Source of the DNA: Guadua angustifolia
Lineage: Eukaryota; Streptophyta; Magnoliopsida; Poales; Poaceae
Direction: 5' to 3'
NCBI GenBank assembly: GCA_036346375.1
Contig: CM070502.1
Coordinates: forward strand, 73,176,224-73,240,223
Length of the DNA: 64,000 bases
Shown here: positions 36,004-47,543 of the stretch, one piece after another
Position numbering within the stretch: position 1 is the stretch's first letter
Layout: each line of letters starts with the position of its first letter
Position numbers and translations under genes: made by a program
Notes under the pieces: model-generated
What the model was told of the DNA's origin: nothing
Seen by the model: only the letters and a program-made list of their open reading frames with translations
Database searches by the model: none

Positions 36004-39000
36004 TGTAAGTTCAACCTTCATTAGTTATGGTTTTGGTGTTAATGACAAATCTAATATTGAGATTATCCATTAATGTGATTTTGTTATTAATGACAAATCT
36101 TATATCGAGACTAACTTGTTTATTTAGAATATCTTTGATTAGTCTCGTCGCATTGAAAAATAGAAAACCCAAGGTATGTTTGCGTATTCATTCTTAGTAT
36201 TAGTTGCATACTTTGGAGTCAAGTTAAAGTATGAATATCCCCATTATATTAACCACAAACGTGCATCATGTTTCCCAATCCACACATTACATGGATGCAC
36301 ATATTTAGGGGGAGTTTGTAGTTTAACTTGAAAGTCTCTTTGTATGGATCTATTCTTTATTGACACATATAAAGATCAAGACAAAGAAACTAAATCATTG
36401 AGTATATATTTGAATTGCCTAGTTATAAGTATACTCATGGTAATATAGGATATACTCCAATACGATCAAATTGAATATGTGCATATTATGTTCAAGTCAA
36501 TTATATTTATGCACATATACATGTGGGGTTTATTCTATAGTTGATGACTTAGAGTAATGATCATTTCCATATAGCTTACACATAATGGATCATTATTTTT
36601 CATCAACATGAGTATATGAAAACTTATGTAGTTAATATATACTCACATCAATTTAAATGAAAATTTAAATTGAGTTCATTTGTCTTGCTAATCATTAAAG
36701 AATATTTCATCATGTGTTGATGGTGTTCCTTGATTAATTAAGGACAAATGAATAGCTCTTAAGTATAATAAAGCATGAGTTGCATTATCGTACTTAAGAC
36801 ATACTTTAATCATTCAAATTGATTTAGGTTGTGCTCAATTGATCTAAAGGCATCCATTATGTGTTAATGGAGTGCAAGAGATAATTGAGACAACCATGCA
36901 TCTTGGACTAACTATTTTATGAGTTGTGATTGAGTTAGGTCCAAAGATGGATGAGATGATGAGAACGGGACAAGGACGGCATCATGAGGTGATGGCGTCA
37001 AGGAGAAGATCCCGAAGTTAAAAGTGGAGTCGAGTGATGATCCCGGGGGAGTATCAAAGCGATGATCATAAAGACCCCAAAGGGGATTGCTTGTGCACGG
37101 CGGTGAAGGTATAACTAGATAGGCTAAGGACTTTTGTAGTCTTTGAGTCTAAGGTTTTATCGTCGTACTATTAAGAGGGGTTGTCTCTTTTGCTTGAGCT
37201 TCATCATGTGTTGGTGATCTCAATCCGCGTTCACTCAAGCTCAACCATTTGGATTTGGTTCTTGCATAAAGTTTAACCATTTGGCATGTGTTGCGAATGG
37301 GTTAAAAGTTATGCTTGGTTGTTTGGTTTATGCTCCGATTTGCATGTGTTGCAAAGAGGAAGAGCATTTGCATTTGGTTTTCGCATAAAGCTTTGATTTG
37401 CATGTGTTGCAAATAGGATAAGTTATATGCGTTGGCTTTTACGTGAAGTTCACTTTTGCATGTGTTGCGAATGTTGAAGCTTCATATTTTGGTTTCGTTC
37501 AAAACAATCTTTCAAAACTCTGTGGTTGCTTGGAGCTAAGTTTTGCATGTGTTGCAAAAGGAGAGAGCTCAAGCAAGATTTGGTGTTTGTGTGTTTGTAT
37601 GGAGCTAGAGGCTTGCATGTGTTGCAAGTAGAGAGCTCATGCATGTGATTTGGTTTATTGCGTTATTTGCAAATCGTTGTCGAATAAACCGAGGTTTATG
37701 AGTCAGGAATCCCGAGAGCATGTGAGTGGGGCTTGCAACGGTGTTGGCAAGTTGACCGGTCTTGTGTTGACCTTCACATGGCTAGGGGATTAATCTCATA
37801 AACTCGAGTTTGATTTGCTTATCGGTTGGCAAATAGATTTGGAGTTGGTTGCAAAATGTGTTTTTGCAATTTGGTTTAAATTCTTTGAGCATGAGCTAAA
37901 TGGGTGCAAATGTGTTTTGCACATGTGTATGATCATGTGTTGATCATCTTATGGCTCAAAGAATGGTTTTTGGTTTTTCGGAAAAGAGATTTCGGAAAAT
38001 CAGAATTTAGACTTGAATGACTCCATTAGAGTTTGGTTTTGGTGATATTTAAAAATTATCTATGGGTGCTTAAATCATGAAAATGGGTGGATATTGTAGC
38101 CCTCGTGATAAGCTTCACATAGAATCAAAGATCACCTAAATCGGAGTTCGGAGTAAAAAGTTATGGCCGTTTTAGTGCTGTGGCGGCGGTCTGACCGCCC
38201 TAAGGCCGGTCCGACCGCCCCCAGTCCGGTGTGACCGGACCTTAGGCGGTGTGAAAATTCCAGAACATGTGTTTTCTTGCTCATTTGAGGGTGGTGCGAC
38301 CGGGGGACCTCCGGTTGGACCGGACGAGTGGTCGGACCGGCCGGAGTGTGGTCCAACCGGCCATGTAACGGTCGAAAATCCGACCGTTGCCCTGTGAGGG
38401 CCGGTCGGACCGGCCGAGGCCCGGTTGGACCGGATTTTTGCTGATTTCGCCCATTTTGCCCCCAAACGGCTAGTTTTCTTGTGGGGGCTATAAATACACC
38501 CCTTGGGGGGCTTGGGGCATAGGTTGGCTGTGTGTGGGAGTTGTTTGCATGTGTTGCTCTTCTCCATTTGCTTCTTGAGCTTAAGTGTGAGCACTAATTG
38601 CATGTGTTGCAATTAGGAGTGGTTTGAGAGCCCCTTGTGCATGTGTTGCACTTGAGGGAGGCCTTGGTGCATGTGTTGCACGAGATGATCACCGGGAGCG
38701 CATTCGTTGTGCTCGGTGAAGTTCAAGCGGAGGAGCGGCTTATTACTCTTGGAGGTTGCCGACTCCTAGACGGCGTAGGCGTCGTGCGTGGGAGCTCTCA
38801 AGGTGTGAGAAGCCCCGGCGAAGTTTGTGAAGGTTCGGGTTGAGCCTACGCGCAAGCGTGAAAAATCACGACTAGTGGAAAAGAGGCGTGTGCTCGAGCG
38901 GGAGCCGGTCCAAGTGTGGGCTTGCCTCAACGTGGACTAGGGGAGACCGGCAAGTCTCCGAACACCACGGAAAAATATCGGTTGTCTCTTTTACTTTCAA

Positions 39001-39285
39001 GTATTTACGTTTATTGTATATTTATCAATTGCTTGATTGTATTAGAATTGCTTAGTATTAATTGATTGATCAATTTAGTAATTCTTGTATAGTGACATAA
39101 TTTAGTTAGTGCACGTAGTGAGCCTAGTTGATTTAGGCCTTAATTGTCAGAACCGAGTTTATCGCTTCCGCATTATAATTGATTAGGTTTTGACATAGGG
39201 GTTGATTAGAGCGATTGTTTAGTGAGCGATCGAATTTCGTAAAACGCCTATTCACCCCCCATCTAGGCGTATCCTCGACCCTACA
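36004..39285 (+). repeat. 5' LTR of the gag-only element
   Basis: 3282 bp. It contains ten copies of the near-palindrome TTGCATGTGTTGCAA or close variants (37283-38681), a CpG-rich block with repeated GGTCGGACCGGCC-type motifs (38180-38440) and a TATA box TATAAATA at 38489-38496. Transcription probably starts about 30 bp downstream of the TATA box. The short open frame at 37443-37631 is made of the repeats and is not a gene. Confidence 0.92.
38489..38496 (+). promoter_or_regulatory. TATA box of the gag-only element's LTR
   Basis: TATAAATA follows the CpG-rich block. The same box lies at 46745-46752 in the 3' LTR. Confidence 0.75.
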
Positions 39286-39287
39286 AG

Positions 39288-39299
39288 TGGTATCAGAGC
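39288..39299 (+). other. primer-binding site, initiator Met tRNA
   Basis: TGGTATCAGAGC starts two bases after the 5' LTR and is complementary to the 3' end of plant initiator methionine tRNA, the usual copia primer. Confidence 0.92.
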
Positions 39300-39345
39300 C
39301 ACGGTCACTCTCATTTTAGGCTTAACCGTCTAGAGAGTAAAAAGG

Positions 39346-41077
39346 ATGGCAAATAGAGGTTTAGTGCACTCCACCGATTCATATATATTTGATGGCTCTA
39401 ATTATGCTTCATGGAAAATATTTATGATTAGTCATTTTAAATCCATGAGCTCACAAATATGGTGGATCGTAGATGTCGGCATTTCTTCTCCAATTAATGA
39501 TATTGCTCCAACTAACGGAGAGGAGAAATGTCTACATCTCGACGCTCAAGCTACTAACGTTTTATTTAGCGTTGTGAGCATAGAGATATTCAATCTCATT
39601 TGCAATCTCAAGAGCGCTCATGCTATGTGGATCAAGCTTCAAGAATTATTTGAATCATCCACATCAACAAGTGAGGATTGCATTGAGGAAGTGTCGGTTG
39701 ATGATCATTCATCTTCTACAACAAATGATGAACCGACAACTCCATCAACCTCAACCTCGCCTCAGCTTATTTATTTAATTTTCACTCCCATCGAAAATTC
39801 GTTGCTTCATGGCAAAAGGTAAAAGTGAGGTATGTGATGACGAAGAGCCCTCTTATGATGATTTAATGGACATGTTAGAGGAGCTCAATAATTATCTTGG
39901 GAAGGAGAAAACAAAATATAAGATTTTAAAACTTGAACATGAATCACTTCAAAGTGATTATAATATGCTTAAAGAAAATCATGAATCCCTTCTTCTCAAA
40001 GAAATTTATAAGTCTAAGGTGGATATAGGAACCACATGTGATTTAATTGATGAAATGCCATGCTTAGATGTAAATTCTAATATTTCATCAAAAATTGGCA
40101 TGTCCACTTCTTGTGAAGACTTAATTGATTCACCTTGTTGCTCTAATGAAATTGTTTCAAGTTTCTCTATGTGTTTAGATGCTAATCTTGTAGAGGAAAA
40201 CAATGAGCTCAAGGCCCAAGTCATTAAGTTGGAAAATGACTTGAAGAGGTGCGTAAAAGGAAAAGCCCTCCTCGACGAGATCTTGAGCAAGCCAAGGGCG
40301 CCTCAAGATAAGCGAGGATTCGGCTACAACTCCAAGAGGGAGAATAGCAAGACGAGGCACAATGCAAGACACTCGAAGACTATCAAGTGCTTCGCTTGCA
40401 ACAAGAAGGGCCATCTCGCCTCCGTGTGCCCTAATCAAGTGGATAACAAGGCCACAACATCAACCATGAGGCAAACCGATAAGAAGCAAGTCAAATCGGT
40501 CAAGAGAGGGCCAAATAGCGTGACGTGCTTCAATTGCCGGGAGAAGGGACACTTCGGTAAGGATTGTCCCAAAGGTATAACTCCTAAGCCTATTCTCATT
40601 AATGAAAATTATTTGCTTAGGAAGGACAAGAATGGCAATGTGTTTGCCAAGCTTGTCAAGTCCCCTATGCCCGCTAAAAATGATATTCATTTGCATAGGA
40701 AGAATAATTCTAGAAATGTGTTTGCTCAAAATGCTTGATTTCCTAAGAATAAGAAAAATCATGATGATCATATGCTTAGGAAAAATAATAGCAAAACATT
40801 TACTAGATTTGCTAGATCCTCTAAGCCATTTCATAATTTTAATTATCACATGCTTAGAAGAGATCAAACTAGAAATAGTTTTGCAAAATATCATTGTCCT
40901 CCTAAGCCATTTCATAAAAATGCCAATTATTTGCCTAGGAGAAATAATTATTGCAATTCTATTTCTAGTCATGTTAGTCAATTCAAAAATGCTAAAATTA
41001 GGACCATTTGGGTTCCTAAATCAATTGTGACTAACATTGTCGGACCCAACAAGGATTGGGTACCAAAAATCGCCTAA
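39346..41077 (+). pseudogene. copia/Sirevirus-like Gag, frameshift and one stop
   Basis: The first frame (39346-39822) has the UBN2-type gag start: SYIFDGSNYASWKIFM, then QATNVLFSVVSIEIFNLI and SAHAMWIKLQELFE. Near 39770-39785 a shift of one base is needed to enter the second frame, which starts MAKGKSEVCDDEEPSYDDL at 39809. That frame continues through a long coiled-coil-like Glu/Leu/Lys region (HESLQSDYNMLKENHESL). Two zinc knuckles follow: CFACNKKGHLASVC (about 40389-40430) and CFNCREKGHFGKDC (about 40528-40569). A TGA at 40736-40738 interrupts the same frame, which then runs on through basic His/Lys/Asn-rich sequence to GPNKDWVPKIA and a stop near 41077. Gag would package the RNA; replication enzymes would have to come from a related autonomous element. 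Confidence 0.82.
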
Positions 41078-41079
41078 AA

Positions 41080-42740
41080 GAATTTTAGGCAATAAAGAGA
41101 TGGATTGGACGCTTGCACATCAAGAGGAGAAGGATTACATTCGTCTACAAGAGGTGTCAAGTATGAAGACAATCATGTCCATCATAAGCCAATGCCATCT
41201 CGGTAACAAGCATTTAAATTGATTACTATTATGTCTTATAGCCTTGTGTAGGTTATAATGCAATATTAATGAACATCAATTTAGATTACTTGTTGTAAGA
41301 ACTTGCTCTCGCCTCTTATCTATTCTCTTGTTGCAAATCTTGAGCAAGTTAGGTAGTGGCACATTTAGGGGGAGTGTTAATTCATATTCATGTGTATCAC
41401 ATCCCTACATGTGCCCATATTAATATAAGTGCATATATATTTTCAAAATCAAGCCATTTAGCCAAAACTCAAAATTTGTGTACTCTATTACTAATCTTGT
41501 GAAAAACTAGTTTAAAATGTATACAAATTCTTTTGAAATGTTTTTCAAAGGTTTTGGCTTCACAAAATCTATTTTAAACGGAAAATGAGTTTTAACGTCA
41601 AAAACTAGTTACTAGTATCTTGATTTTGATTTAAACTTATAATTTTCATAGAAATAAAAGTAAAAGGATTTTGAAAATAATTCCAAAATGAAAATCCTAG
41701 AGTTGGTCATTCTCAACAACTTTCGTGTTCAAAAGATTTTTAAAAGACCAACCTAGCTAAAGTTATTTGATTTTCAAACTCGCCGAAAAACTATACTTGA
41801 CCCATAATGGTCATATTCTAGCACTTAGTGAGTTTTCTCCATTTGGATCAATTCTTGTGTAGAATTGTGATTCAAAATGGTATTTTAGACTCATACACAA
41901 AATTCAAATATCTATATCTTACCCCATGCTTAATTTGAATTTTTTTGTGTTGATTTGAATTTGACCTTGTTCTCTATTGCTTCTTAAATTGAACTATTTA
42001 GGTCAAAAGTCAAAAATCATATTTAAAAGGCCCAAATTTGTGAAAAGCTTTATAAAATTATTCTACTATGTATTTCAAATGTTTTACAAGCTTTCAAAAT
42101 GAAAAACTATATGTTGAAATCGAATTTGGCTCAAAAATGATTTGATGTAATCCAAAAATGCCTATTTAAGCAATATGCTCAAATCATGGCATTCGAGTTG
42201 GATTTCATCATAAATCTTGGCTAAAAACAATCTTGATACACCAATCTAAGCCATGAAAATTGAAATTGCATGAAATCTAAATTGAATAGCATTTTGAGGC
42301 TTTTCGTGAAAATCAATTTCCTTTTATGCCTCAAGCGCAAATTGCCATATCTTTCAAAATAAAATTGATTTTGAGAAAATTCTTTTTGCAAAACCTTCTA
42401 ATTAGTCCAAAGTTCATCTCTGCAAATTTTCAAATTTTTTGGACTTCATTTGAGCTATTTTTGACAAAATTTGCAAAAATTCGGCTGTTTTCAGCCTGTC
42501 ATGGCCGGTTGCACCGCCCTGAGGGTGGTTGGACCGGCCAAACGGTCGGACCGGCCCTAGGGTGGTCGGACCGGCCATGGCAAACTTGGTTCTGAATTTT
42601 CAGATTTTCAAAGTTTGCTTTTGGGATATCTTTTGATTGGAACTTCCTTTTTCAAGAATTCTTTTTGGAAAAGTTTCTTATGATCCCAAAGTTCATTTTT
42701 GCAAAATTTCAAAAGCTCGGGAATTTATTTGATCACATTT
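41080..42740. other. noncoding interior of the gag-only element
   Basis: AT-rich with frequent stops on both strands and no pol motif. At about 42500-42590 it contains GGTTGGACCGGCC, GGTCGGACCGGCC and GGTCGGACCGGCCATGG. This is the same CpG-rich motif family as the LTR block at 38180-38440. Confidence 0.6.
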
Positions 42741-42742
42741 TC

Positions 42743-43710
42743 AAGTGGTATCAGTTATGAACATTAAATTGACTTAAAGAGTGATTTTCACTTGATCTTT
42801 TGAAAAGACAAAACTTGTGCAATTCAAATACAAATAACTTCATGATTCATTCATTGAATATCTTGGGGAGTTTATTTATATCAAGTTTTGAGCACTTAAT
42901 TGCTTCCAAGTGATATCATGTCTTTGTTTTGCTCTGATACTAAATCTTTGTGCTTTTATTGATCTATCTTGAGTCTTTCGATACCCGTGAGTTTATATTG
43001 CTTTGATTACATTGCTCTGATACTTATCGTTTTTTTATCGATCATTCCTTCAAGTGGTATCAATTCTTTGTGAGTTGATCCTAAGTGGTATCAATTAAGC
43101 AGTTATTCATTCCATATGCTTACAAGTGGTATTATTGAGTTTCTCTTTTCTTCAAGTGGTATCATGGATCTTATTGTTCTTTAATTATATGATATCCTTG
43201 ATTATTTTATTTCCTTTTTAAGTGGTATCATTGAATTCAATTATTTTCTACAAGTGGTATTTCATTGCCTATGTGTAGCATTACACCAATACCCACATTC
43301 TTGATTAAGATTTTTTCCTCGCAAGCTAAAATTGTAAGTTCAATCGCTTAAGAATTCTCTGTGTGAGATTCTTTATGAATTGAAATACATTAAAGAGGAA
43401 AATCTCTAGTTGAGCATTGTTCTTCAACAAAAATTTGAAAATGCTCATTTCTCTTGAATCTTCAAGTAAAGCCCTTGAGATAGATTTAAAGTGATATCTA
43501 TTTGCTCAAGTGGTGTTCATTTCTTTTGGGTTCCTCGTTTAACCCGGTTAGGCAATTTATTGGATTCTTCAAAAGAATCATGTTGAAAATTTGCAAAGCC
43601 TAATAAAATGAGGAGTGAGTTATTTGAATGTGTTTCAAATAAACCGTGTGATACCCTTACTTCGTTTTTCATGCCTATCTTTACAAGTGGTATTTTTACA
43701 AGTGGTATCC
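42743..43710. repeat. array of PBS-like motifs
   Basis: AAGTGGTATCA, identical to the PBS-side string AAGTGGTATCAGAGC at 39286, occurs at 42743, 43052, 43083, 43154 and 43220. One- or two-base variants start at 42908, 43124, 43252, 43489, 43508, 43685 and 43700. Two reverse-complement copies of the other half, GCTCTGATAC, are at 42931-42940 and 43014-43023. The motif is far denser here than elsewhere in the window. Confidence 0.8.
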
Positions 43711-43889
43711 ACAAACCCAAATATGGTCTCTTTTCGAGTTTTCCCTCTTTTTAGACCATATTTCAAATAAAAACCTGTTTTACTTCTTGAATGACCCTTC
43801 AAGTTTTTATTTGGCTTGAAATTTCAATTCTTTCCTAAGGTCATAAGTGTTTATTTCAATTCTTGCATGACCTTCATTAAAAGGAGATA

Positions 43890-44271
43890 ATTAAATAGGG
43901 GAGAATTAGGAGCTTAAAAAGAGATAGTTAAATGCCAAAAAGGGGAGAATATTTAATTAAAAAAAAGAAAAATGTATGCCAAAAAGGGGGAGAAATAATT
44001 AAAATATTCTTTTAAGATGGTTTATCCATTTTTGGTGTTTAATGCCAAAAGGGGGAGAATTAGGAAGCTTAATATCATTTGGCTTAAAAAGTGAGATTAA
44101 TATGATTAAGGGGGAGAATTGATTCTCATATGCATTCAAAAATTGTCAATGAATATATTGTTTAAAATGTGCATATGCATTCAAATAGCTAATTTCTCTC
44201 GATATGTTAATTTTAATCCAAATGTGCTCATTAAGCTTTGATTTGTCATTAATCACCAAAAAGGGGGAGAT
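43890..44271 (+). repeat. series of polypurine-tract-like motifs
   Basis: Variants of CCAAAAAGGGGGAGA occur at about 43893, 43935, 43980, 44045, 44107 and finally 44256-44270, which directly precedes the 3' LTR and is the functional PPT position. Several are preceded by ATGCC and followed by ATTAGG or ATAATT, so the unit is longer than the purine run. Confidence 0.78.
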
Positions 44272-47200
44272 TGTAAGTTCAACCTTCATTAGTTATGGTT
44301 TTGGTGTTAATGACAAATCTAATATTGAGATTATCCATTAATGTGATTTTGTTATTAATGACAAATCTTATATCGAGACTAACTTGTTTATTTAGAATAT
44401 CTTTGATTAGTCTCATCGCATTGAAAAATGGAAAACCCAAGGTATGTTTGCGTATTCATTCTTAGTATTAGTTGCATACTTTGGAGTCAAGTTAAAGTAT
44501 GAATATCCCCATTATATTAACCACAAACGTGCATCATGTTTCCCAATCCACACATTACATGGATGCACATATTTAGGGGGAGTTTGTAGTTTAACTTGAA
44601 AGTCTCTTTGTATGGATCTATTCTTTATTGACACATATAAAGATCAAGACAAAGAAACTAAATCATTGAGTATATATTTGAATTGCCTAGTTATAAGTAT
44701 ACTCATGGTAATATAGGATATACTCCAATACGATCAAATTGAATATGTGCATATTATGTTCAAGTCAATTATATTTATGCACATATACATGTGGGGTTTA
44801 TTCTATAGTTGATGACTTAGAGTAATGATCATTTCCATATAGCTTACACATAATGGAACATTATTTTTCATCAACATGAGTATATGAAAACTTGTGTAGT
44901 TAATATATACTCACATCAATTTAAATGAAAATTTAAATTGAGTTCATTTGTCTTGCTAATCATTAAAGAATATTTCATCATGTGTTGATGGTGTTCCTTG
45001 ATTAATTAAGGACAAATGAATAGCTCTTAAGTATAATAAAGCATGAGTTGCATTATCGTACTTAAGACATACTTTAATCATTCAAATTGATTTAGGTTGT
45101 GCTCAATTGATCTAAAGGCATCCATTATGTGTTAATGGAGTGCAAGAGATAATTGAGACAACCATGCATCTTGGACTAACTATTTTATGAGTTGTGATTG
45201 AGTTAGGTCCAAAGATGGATGAGATGATGAGAACGGGACAAGGACGGCATCATGAGGTGATGGCGTCAAGGAGAAGATCCCGAAGTTAAAAGTGGAGTCG
45301 AGTGATGATCCCGGGGGAGTATCAAAGCGATGATCATAAAGACCCCAAAGGGGATTGCTTGCGCACGGCGGCGAAGGTATAACTAGATAGGCTAAGGACT
45401 TTTGTAGTCTTTGAGTCTAAGGTTTTATCGTCGTACTATTAAGAGGGGTTGTCTCTTTTGCTTGAGCTTCATCATGTGTTGGTGATCTCAATCCGCGTTC
45501 ACTCAAGCTCAACCATTTGGATTTGGTTCTTGCATAAAGTTTAACCATTTGGCATGCGTTGCGAATGGGTTAAAAGTTATGCTTGGTTGTTTGGTTTATG
45601 CTCCGATTTGCATGTGTTGCAAAGAGGAAGAGCATTTGCATTTGGTTTTCGCATAAAGCTTTGATTTGCATGTGTTGCAAATAGGATAAGTTATATGCGT
45701 TGGCTTTTGCGTGAAGTTCACTTTTGCATGTGTTGCGAATGTTGAAGCTTCATGTTTTGGTTTCGTTCAAAACAATCTTTCAAAACCCTGTGGTTGCTTG
45801 GAGCTAAGTTTTGCATGTGTTGCAAAAGGAGAGAGCTCAAGCAAGATTTGGTGTTTGTGTGTTTGTATGGAGCTAGAGGCTTGCATGTGTTGCAAGTAGA
45901 GAGCTCATGCATGTGATTTGGTTTATTACGTTATTTGCAAATACGTTGTGCGAATAAACTGAGGTTTATGAGTCCGGAATCCCGAGAGCATGTGAGTGGG
46001 GCTTGCAACGGGTGTTGGCAAGTTGACCGGGTCTTGTGTTGACCTTCACATGGTTAGGGGGATTAATCTCATAAACTCGAGTTTGATTTGCTTAATACGG
46101 TTTGCAAATAGATTTGGAGTTGGTTGCAAAATGTGTTTTTGCAATTTGGTTTAAATTCTTTGAGCATGAGCTAAATGGGTGCAAATGTGTTTTGCACATG
46201 TGTATGATCATGTGTTGATCATCTTATGGCTCAAGGAATGGTTTTGGTTTTTCGAAAAGAGATTTTGGAAAATCGAATTTAGACTTGAATGACTCCATTA
46301 GAGTTTGGTTTTGGTGATATTTAAAAATTATCTATGGGTGCTTAAATCATGAAAATGGGTGGATATTGTAGCCCTCGTGATAAGCTTCATATAGAATCAA
46401 AGATCACCTAAATCGGAGTTCGGAGTAAAAGTTATGGCCGTTTTAGTCTTTGTGGCGGTCGACCGCCCTAAGGCCGTCCGACCGCTTGATCCGGTGTGAC
46501 CGGACCTTAGGCGGTGTGAAAATTCAGAACATGTGTTTTCTTGCTCATTTGAGGCGGTGCGGACGGGGACCTCGGTTGGACCGGACGAGTGGTCGGACCG
46601 GCCGGAGTGTGGTCCAACCGGCCATGTAATCGGTCGAAAATCCGGCCTGTTGCCTGTGAGGGCTTCGGGACGGCCGAGGCCAGTTGGACCGGGTTTTCTT
46701 GATTTTGCCCATTTGCCCCCAAACGGCTAGTTTTCTTGTGGGGCTATAAATACCCCTTGGGGGCTTGGGGCATAGGTTGGTCGTGTGTGGGAGTTGTTTG
46801 CATGTGTTGCTCTTCTCCATTTGCTTCTTGAGCTTAAGTGTGAGCACTAATTGCATGTGTTGCAATTAGGAGTGGTTTGAGAGCCCCTTGTGCATGTGTT
46901 GCACTTGAGGGAGGCCTTGGTGCATGTGTTGCACGAGGTGATCACCGGGAGCGCATTCGTTGTGCTCGGTGAAGTTCAAGCGGAGGAGCGGCTTATTACT
47001 CTTGGAGGTTGCCGACTCCTAGACGGCATAGGCGTCGTGCGTGGGAGCTCTCAAGGTGTGAGAAGCCCCGGCGAAGTTTGTGAAGGTTCGGGTTGAGCCT
47101 ACGCGCAAGTGTGAAAAATCACGACTAGTGGAAAAGAGGCGGGTGCTCGAGCGGGAGCCGGTCCAAGTGTGGGCTTGCCTCAACGTGGACTAGGGGAGAC

Positions 47201-47538
47201 CGGCAAGTCTCCGAACACCACGGAAAAATATCGGTTGTCTCTTTTACTTTCAAGTATTTACGTTTATTGTATATTTATCAATTGCTTGATTGTATTAGAA
47301 TTGCTTAGTATTAATTGATTGATCAATTTAGTAATTCTTGTATAGTGACATAATTTAGTTAGTGCACGTAGTGAGCCTAGTTGATTTAGGCCTTAATTGT
47401 CAGAACCGAGTTTATCGCTTCCGCATTATAATTGATTAGGTTTTGACATAGGGGTTGATTAGAGCGATTGTTTAGTGAGCGATCGAATTTCGTAAAACGC
47501 CTATTCACCCCTCCTCTAGGCGTATCCTCGACCCTACA
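44272..47538 (+). repeat. 3' LTR of the gag-only element
   Basis: 3267 bp, collinear with 36004-39285. By eye, base substitutions are about 1% and sparse, for example 36149/44417-type G/A changes. Small indels concentrate in the CpG-rich block and around CGG/CCG runs. Confidence 0.92.
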
Positions 47539-47543
47539 CCATG

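Larger units (their letters stand above)
36004..47538 (+). mobile_element. gag-only LTR retrotransposon (Sirevirus-like copia)
   Basis: Two near-identical LTRs (36004-39285 and 44272-47538) start TGTAAG and end CCTACA. The flanks are the perfect 5-bp duplication CCATG (35999-36003 and 47539-47543). An initiator-Met PBS follows the 5' LTR and a polypurine tract precedes the 3' LTR. The 4.99 kb interior encodes a copia-type Gag with two CCHC knuckles (39346-41077). Protease, integrase, RT and RNase H signatures are absent: 41080-44271 has stops in all frames and no YVDD-type motif. It therefore fits a non-autonomous terminal-repeat-with-GAG element. The coiled-coil Gag, the ending WVPKIA, the repeated PPT-like motifs and the palindrome-rich LTRs resemble Sireviruses. 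Confidence 0.88.

Noticed and set aside
37283..38681. Regularly repeated 15-mers that superficially resemble a CRISPR array
   Set aside because: The spacing is irregular (about 30 to 930 bp), the genome is a plant, and the motif lies in both LTRs of a retrotransposon.
42931..43023. GCTCTGATAC matching the 3' end of initiator Met tRNA, as evidence of a tRNA gene
   Set aside because: Only 10 nt match, without cloverleaf arms or CCA context; it is reported instead as part of the PBS-like array.
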